DNA of 18,536 bases from assembly GCA_026770585.1 (NCBI GenBank), contig MU646553.1, forward strand, positions 309,748 through 328,283, written 5' to 3'. Positions 1-7,541 of the stretch are shown here, piece after piece (positions within the stretch are counted from its first letter, which is position 1; every line of letters begins with the position of its first letter). Position numbers and translations under genes: made by a program. Source of the DNA: Baffinella frigidus. Taxonomy: Eukaryota; Cryptophyceae; Cryptomonadales; Baffinellaceae. Below the pieces are notes generated by a model. It had not been told where the DNA came from. It ran no database searches and worked only from the letters and a program-made list of their open reading frames with translations.

Positions 1-32
1 CCCCCTCCATCTCCCTGTGCAAGAGGTCTCAC

Positions 33-56
33 CACACCCTTCTCGATGCGGTGCCG
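33..56 (-). repeat. Copy of the 3' end of RabGAP exon 16
   Basis: Read on the minus strand this encodes RHRIEKGV followed directly by a GT splice donor (GTGAGA), matching RHRIEKDV plus donor at the end of exon 16 (222-275). It lies in the following intron. It could be an alternative exon end or a dead fragment; its donor is a better match to consensus than that of the full exon. Confidence 0.7.
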
Positions 57-221
57 CATCACGGACCCTAAACCCGGACCCTCTACCCTCAACCCTCAAC
101 CTTTGAGACGTCCATCCTTTCGATCAGTAAATCAACTAGGTTCCATGGTACGCATGGTTTCTGCGCCATGCCTCACCGTCCACCTGCTTCAAACCCTAAA
201 AGCTAAACCCCAAAGCAGTAC

Positions 222-275
222 CACGTCTTTTTCGATGCGGTGCCGCCTGTCCCGGAACTTGCCGAACCGCGCCTC
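222..275 (-). CDS. RabGAP exon 16 (TBC domain, IEKDV motif)
   Basis: 54 nt, phase 0 at both ends: acceptor TTGCAG, donor GTACTG. Encodes EARFGKFRDRRHRIEKDV, the stretch that in TBC1D15-like proteins immediately precedes the arginine-finger motif (RTDR). That motif must lie in the next exon, off the left edge. Confidence 0.85.
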
Positions 276-3200
276 CTGCAATTTGGGGTGTAGTGTTGAG
301 TGTTGAGTGTTGAGTGTTGAGTATTGAGTGTTGAGTGTTGAGTGTTGACTGTTCAGGGTTCAGGGTTTGGGGTTTAAGGTTTAGGGTTTAAGGTTTTAGG
401 GTTTGGGGTTTGGGGTTTAGGTTTTAGGGTTTAGGGTCGAGGGTTAAGACAGCTGTAGAGTACTCGTGTAATTCAATGGCAGTCGAGCCGTTTCCCGCTT
501 CATTCCGATCCACTCAATTTCGCACCTCAACACCCCTGGAAGCGAACAGGGCCTGGATAAAAAAGGCAACCGTTGACCACACTGGTACTAAATCGTCAAC
601 TTTTGCTGTTGTGATTCAGTCTTTTCGCGCGGCTTCCAGATGCAAACCCCGCTCTAACTGAATACCTGCGTCGAAGTGATGCTCTGCCACTGCACGCGGT
701 ACGATTCGTACTCCTTTGCCTTTGCCTGGTTTGGGGTTTAGGGTTTGGGGTTTGGGGTTTGGGGTTTTGGGTTTGGGGTTTGAGGTTTGGGGTTTGGGGT
801 TTGGGGTTGGGGGTTTGGGGTTGGGGGTTTGGGGTTGGGGGTTTGGGGTTAGGGGTTTATGGTTCAGGGTGCAGGGTTCAAGGCTCAGGGTTTAGGAATT
901 ATGGGGGTCTTCAGGATCTCGTACTCTGCCGTATGGTAGGGTTTAGAATGTAGGTTTTAGGGTTTAGGGCTTAGGGTTTAGGGTTTAGGGTGAGAGTGTA
1001 CCGCGGTGAGGGCGTCGCGCTCCTTGCGCGTCGAGTCTGAGGGGTAGCACCCCAGCAGAAACTTCCATGCCTGAGGGTTTCGGGTTCAGGGTTTTGGGTT
1101 CAGGGTGTAGGGTTTAGGGTTTAGGGTTTAGCGTTAGAGGGTTGGATTGGCGGGGGTGGCACACAGATGCTCAGCAGGAATTTGCATGCCTGGTTCAGGG
1201 TTTCGGGTTGACGGTTTGAGGTGTAGGGTTTGGCCAGATGCAAACAACTCTGAGGGTTAGCCCCCCAACACGAACTTCCATGACTGGTTTGGGGGTTGGT
1301 GTTTCGGGTTTCGGGGTTCGGGCTTCTATAATATCCCTTGAGTGGCGAGTGGGCCCATACGCCCTACCGTAGGGCCCTAGGACCTGCCTATGACCTCTTG
1401 GGGTCAATTTTGCCCCCCTCGCCACTTAAGGGGTAGGGCAAACCAGATTCTCAAAATAGCGTTTCGGGTTTCGGGTTTGCACCTCGCGGCGAACCAGAGG
1501 TGCCAGGCCGCCGTAGTATGCCCTGCATCAGGGTTTGGGGTTTAGGGTTCAGGGTTTAGGGGGAAGGCTTGGATCCGTGAGACGCAGGGCGCCCACAGCA
1601 GGTGGTCAAATGCAGGGTTTAGGGATGAGGGTTGAGGGTTTGGGGTTTTCAAAATGGGAGTGGGGAGGGGCTTCTTTCCAAACCCTAACTCCTAAGGGAG
1701 AGCTACTCTCTAAACCCTGACCCCTGGGGGGGGAGGGTCTTGACCGGTTCCGAAGCTTATCGTAACTCTTGAGGCGCCCGCTCGCGTCAAACCACGATTT
1801 CCACTCCTCCATTCCCACCGCGTTCTGCGTCTGTTCGAGTTTCGGGTTGTTAGGGTGCGCAAGTTCTTTCCCGCGCCAAAGTTGACGGATTCTCACACGG
1901 ACCCGGAATGTTAACTTGGGAATAGTCTGCCAACCCTAGCGGTTGGGGCGAACGCTCGCATGAAACCACCACCGCCACTCCTCTATCCCCACCTGGTTCT
2001 GCGTCTGTACGGGTGTGGGGTTTGGGGTTTCGGGGTTAGGGTTCATGGTTTAGGGTTTAGAGTTTCAGGTTTAGAGTTTGGGGTTTAGGGTTCAGGATTG
2101 AGGGTTGAGGGTTGAGGGCTCAGGATTCAGGGTTCACGATTTCGCAGGGTTTCGGGTATAGGGTTTCAACCTGCCACGGCTCGGCCTCGTGCTCGACAAA
2201 CACGCACCCCTCCTCCTCCAGTGGTTCTTCCCACGCCACCCCTTGTGCCTCCCCCCCGCGTCCCCCACCTCCTCCACCTCCTCTGCCCGCAGCTTCTCGC
2301 ACCCTGGTTGAGGGTGTAGGGTTTAGGGTTTTGGCAGAAGCCCCCTTCTCCCAGTAGTTCCTCCAACACCAACCCGCGTGTCTCCCACCCCCGCTGCACC
2401 CCCCCTTGTTCCCGCAGACTCTCGCGCCCTGCACGCGGGCGCGCGCGGGGGGGGGGGGGTCAGACGGGAGCCCAACTCCAACCCCTAACCCCCAACCCCA
2501 AACCCTCAAACAAGCGGCAGGAGGAGGAGCAACGACCTACGCGGGGAGACGAGCGAGACCTGCTCTGAACCCTTACAAACTAACCCCCAACCAATCCCCA
2601 AACCCTGACCCCACAACCCCCAACCCTTACCCCGAACCGCAACCCCCAAACACGCACTGGGAGGAGGAGCACCCTAAACCGTAAATCCTAAACCATGATC
2701 GTTACTAACCCGAACCTGCGAGGAGAGAGGAGCGGCGGCGAGGGGGCCTGGTCGAGCAGCTCGGCCGCCTGTCAAGCCGCCCATGTTCAGGCTTGGAAGT
2801 GGCAAACAAGCAAGGAGAGAAGTAGCTAGGAGCAAGCGCCGACCTGGTTGGTCTGAGGACTCGGGATTCCCGGAGGAGGAACGAGAGAGAATTCATCGCA
2901 CCACCTGATAGAAACTATTTCGCAAGACGCCCATCTAAAGGATTTGTGGTACCAATCACGGTATGTTCGACCCTAACAGTACAAAATGGCTCCAATGTGT
3001 ATGCACGGCGGCCGGGTCGGTATTAGTAAGGGGCTGCCTTTTCTTTTTGCGTGCCGGATTGGTGGTGGTAATTGGGCTTCACCGTGGAGGCAGCATCGAG
3101 CGCAACGGCCAAGACTTTCGCCCATCCCGTGCGTAGCCCGATCACTCTCTATTCCTCAGTAGACATGCTTGGTGACAAATTCGTCAACTTTCGCGCGGGA

Positions 3201-6200
3201 AAGTGCTTGGTCTCACCAAATCGGAGAGGAAAACAAACAAACAGACTGATGAGACAGAGCTCTGGAGGTTGACCGTGGAGGCAGCGTCGAGAGCGACGGC
3301 CGAGGCTTTCGCCCACCCCGTGCGCAGCCCGCGCATCACCGTCGCTCCCCCCTGCACATCAGGGTTTAGGGTTTTAGGGTTTAGGGGTTTTGGGGTTTTG
3401 GGGTTTAGGGTTTAGGGCGTAGGGTTTGAGGTTTATGGTTCGGGGTTTGGGGTTTAGGGTGTAGGGTGTAGGGTGTAGGGTGTAGGGTTTGGGGTGTCGG
3501 GTGTCGGGTGTAGGGTGTAGGGTGTAGGGTGTAGGGTGTAGGGTGTAGGGTTGAGCAGAAGAACGTCACGTTAACACCCCGTGCGTGACTCTGCATCATC
3601 CGTTCCTCTCCCCCCTCTCTCCCTTTCACCTGGAGTGCGCGCCATTGCCACTCACCCCCGTCCGCCCCCCCTCCCCACGCGCCCTCATCATCCTCTCCCA
3701 ACCGCCTCCCTCCCGCGCCTGCTGGGGGGGGGATGAGGGTTGAGGGTTGAGGGTTGAGGGTTTAGTTCTAGGTACCCCCACCACGCACCCTCGTCATCTG
3801 GACCCCGCCACTCTCTCGCACATGTGGGGTGTGGGGGTGAGGTGGTTGGGTTTGAGGTGTGGGGTTGTAGTGAGGGGCGTGGGGTTTCAGGGGTGGAGTT
3901 GTTAAGACAAATGTAAAACGCCGTGGTACAAAACGATTCATCGTCCGGCTTTTTTGGTACCGGTTTGGGTGGCGAGCTGTGGTGAGGAGGGTTTGGTGGC
4001 TTTCTTCGGTCGGAGCACGCCCAGGTTGCGGTACAAACTTAAAAACATCCTGGTACCAACTTAAAACATCCTGGTACAAAAACTGCTATTTATCATCCGG
4101 CTTTTTTGATACCGTGCTTGGGTTAGGAGGGTTTGGTGGCGGCGCGCGATCGCGACGTGGCGATGCCTCTCTCTGGGGATGCGTTCGGCTGCAGCATGTC
4201 CAGCTCGCGGTACAATCTCATACAACTACCTGGTACAAACTTTTAAAACATCCCGGTACAAACTTCAAACGCCCTAGTACAAACTTAAAACGTGACATGT
4301 ATAGTCCGGTATATTTGGTACCGTCCTTGGGCGAGGAGGGCTTGGTGGCGGCGCGCGATCGCGAGGTGCCGAGGCCTCTCTCCGGGGATGTGTTCGCCTG
4401 CAGCATGTCCAGCTCGTGCAGCGACCTGTGCAGGGCGTTGGCGTTTAGGGTTTGGTGTGGGGGGGGTTGGGTGCGGGGTGTGGGGCGTAAGGTGTGGGGT
4501 TTGGGGATTGGTGTTTATGGTTAAGTGTCTGGGGCCTAGGTGTGCGATTTGGGGGCGGTTGTTTGGGGTGTGTTGTGTGGGGATTGGTGTTGAGGGTTTA
4601 GGGTTTATGGATTAGAGGTTAGGGGTTGGACCGCTGGAGCATGTCTGTCGCGTCGTTGACGAGCACCTGGTTATGGGGTTTAAGGTTTAGAGTTTGGGGT
4701 GTGGGGCTTGGTGTTTCAGTTTTTTGGGTTGAGGGTGTAGGGTATAGGGTTCAGAGTTTAGAGTTTTTGGTATCGGGGATACGGGTTCGGTTTTTGTTTT
4801 TTTTGGTTTTTGGTTTTTGGTTTTTGGTTTGTGGTGTGAGGTTTGGGGTGTCGGGCTTCGGTTTGAGAGTTGATAATTAAGAGTCTGCAAAACGCACAGG
4901 TGAGCAGGACCAGAGATGAACCCCATGCAGGTTTTTTTTCAGGGGTTAGGGGTCAGGGTTGACCTTGGCAGCGCATGCTTCGGAGCGGGTGAGGGCCGCA
5001 ACGTCAGGGTGTAGTGTTTAGGGTGTACGGTTTGGGAAGTATGGTTTAGCGTGTAGGGTGTAGGGTGTATGGTGTAGGGTGTAGGGTGTAGGGTTCAGGG
5101 TGTATTGTTGAGGGTGTATGGTTTAGGGTTGAGGGTTTCGGTGAACCGCGGACACCCTCAACCCTGAAGTGTAGGGGTGAGAGTTGACCGTGGCGGCGCA
5201 CGCGTCCGAGCGGGTAAGGGCCGCAACGTCGGCGAGCGTCGACTTGAACTCCATCACCCCGCCTGGTGTGCCGTGCGGGAGTTACTTCGGGGTTTTGTAT
5301 TTTTTTTGTTTGTTTATGGTTTAGTGTTGATTGTTTATTGTTTCTTGTTGATTGTTGATTGTTGATTGTTGATTGTTGATTGTTGATTGTTGATTGTTTA
5401 TCATTTTTCATTGTTTATTGTTTATTGTTCATCAAATATTATCGTTTATTGTTTACTGTATATTGTTTATCATATATATATTGCTTATTATCCACGGTTT
5501 AGTGTTTATTATTTATTATTTATTGTTTATTGTTTATTGTTTGTTGTTTATTATTAGTGTGTAGGCTGAGGGCTGCGACATGGGAGAGCGTCGACTGGAA
5601 CTCCACCACCCCGCCTGCTTTCGGGTTACGTCTTGTACCGCAATTCGTTTACCACCTAGCAGCCACCGATGGTGTGCCCATCAAAAGGATTCTGGTACAA
5701 ATTGCCATTCATTTCAGGGTAAGCGGCTTGAAATTCTCCCAAGAAATCCGGAGGGGGAGGGCACCGGCGGCTGGTACGTGGATGGACGGCTGATGGTATG
5801 AACTTTGCCAGAGCACAGAACGAAGAGCGCTGCAGACAAAAGCCTGACACGCGTCGAGAGTTTGATTCCCAAGTTCCCTTCCCTTACCAGGAGTACCGTT
5901 GGAAAAAATCTGGTACAAATCGGCAAGTCAAAACCGACGGAAAAAGTCAACACGTGGGGGCTGGAGGGGGTTTTATCACCAGCGTGGAAGTAGAGGGGGG
6001 GGTAGGTGTATCCGCTCTTGAGGTTTATCAGCACCTGACACGGGGGGCGTAGAAGTTAAGGTTTACGGTGTAGGGTGTAGGTTTCAGGGTGGGCAATACA
6101 TGGCGGCCGTGTCGGTATGGATACACAGGTATCTCTCGAATCTCGGCGGCACAAGGGGTTGTTAGAGCGGTTGCAGCGAAAACTGGCCAATTTCCAAGAA

Positions 6201-7506
6201 AAAAATCAAGAAATCGAATATATTTGCAGGAGGAAATATCTATTGAAACCACCTGTGCATTTCTTGACCTGCGGGGTGCCGATGTTGGGCCTGTGGAGTC
6301 GAATGGCGTGAACTTGGCGGGGCAAAACCTCCTCTCAACCCAGAATCCTACCACCAAAATCCTTAACTCAGAGCCGTAAACCCCTGCGGAATACCTCAAA
6401 TCCTAAAACCTGAACCCTGGAACATAAAACGCAACCCCTCAAACCTGCGGGGTGCCGATGTTGGGGCGGTGGAATCGAATGGAGTGCACTTGCGAGACGC
6501 GCGTCGATATCGCGTAGTTGCGTGCAGCCTGGTATGGGATTTATGGTTTAGGGATTAGGGTTTAGGGTGTAGGGATTAGGGTTTGGGGTTTCCGCGCCGC
6601 CTGGGGTTTAGGGGTTAGGGGTTAGGGGTTAGGGTTTGGGGTCCAGGGTTTAGGATTTAGGGTTCAGGGGTCAGGGGTTTGTGTGCAGGGTTTGGGGTCC
6701 AGGTTTCATGGTTTAGGGTATAGGGTTTAGGTTGTACCACGAACCGAGGACATCAACTTGAGAATAGTCCGCGAAGCCGTCTGAGGCAGAGCCAGGCTTT
6801 TCGGGACTGCTAGCTCTGCCTCACTCGGGTTGCCTGAATATTCTTAAGTAAAAATACTAGTGTTGTGGTGCCAATCCGTTACCGTTGGAGCGGGAAATAG
6901 CCCGGTTTCGCCAAATTGGTGGGCCCAAATATACTGAGATAGAGCTAGGGCTGGGGAAGCGCCTCGCCCCACTGTTTTCACGTACGGCCCAAGGGTCCTA
7001 CCTCTGCCTCAGTGGGGTTCACGGACGATTCTCAATGTTGCATGGTGTGTGTGTGTGGTACCAATTCGTCGACTTGGGGGCAGGAAAGAGCCCGGGCTCG
7101 CCGATTTGGCGAAACCATATCAGACTGAGACAGAGCTCATATGGAAATAATGTTTAAATCACTGTTTTGCTATCTCGGGGGCGGTTGTTGTGCTATTGTA
7201 AAGCTATGTCGGGGCTACGATAAAAAAGTCACACAGCACATTGCACAACATGGTGTTTTGAATTAAATCTGTTTCCCATTAGAGACTGCCCGTCGAGTGA
7301 AGGGCCTGCTTCAGCCTCAGATAAAAACCGCCCTTTGACATGGATTATTTGCCAACTTAGCACGCCCTGATGTGCGCCAAGGAGCCCCCCCTTCTTGGTA
7401 CACCCCAGGAAAACTTAAAGCCTTCAAAATGCGTAGCTTCGGAGGCTGTACCGGAGCTGCAACAAGGGTTGTGCTTCGCTGACAGGAAGGGAAGAGTCGT
7501 CCTGGT

Positions 7507-7541
<35 letters not shown>

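Noticed and set aside
759-953. Gly/Val/Phe-rich ORFs such as GFWVWGLRFGVWGLG
   Set aside because: Direct translations of TTTGGGG heptamers, with no stop codons only because of repeat composition.
289-990. A chromosome end (telomere)
   Set aside because: The arrays are short, degenerate, interspersed with exons and occur in both orientations throughout the window; they are interstitial.
2705-2896. 63-codon minus-strand ORF
   Set aside because: Overlaps RabGAP exon 10 in another frame; no motif, and the phase-consistent 53-nt exon explains the coding-like part.
7424-7500. Possible RabGAP exon DDSSLPVSEAQPLLQ after the poly-C tract
   Set aside because: Exon 2 joins exon 3 in phase without it; its plausible donors give the wrong phase or a six-residue exon.
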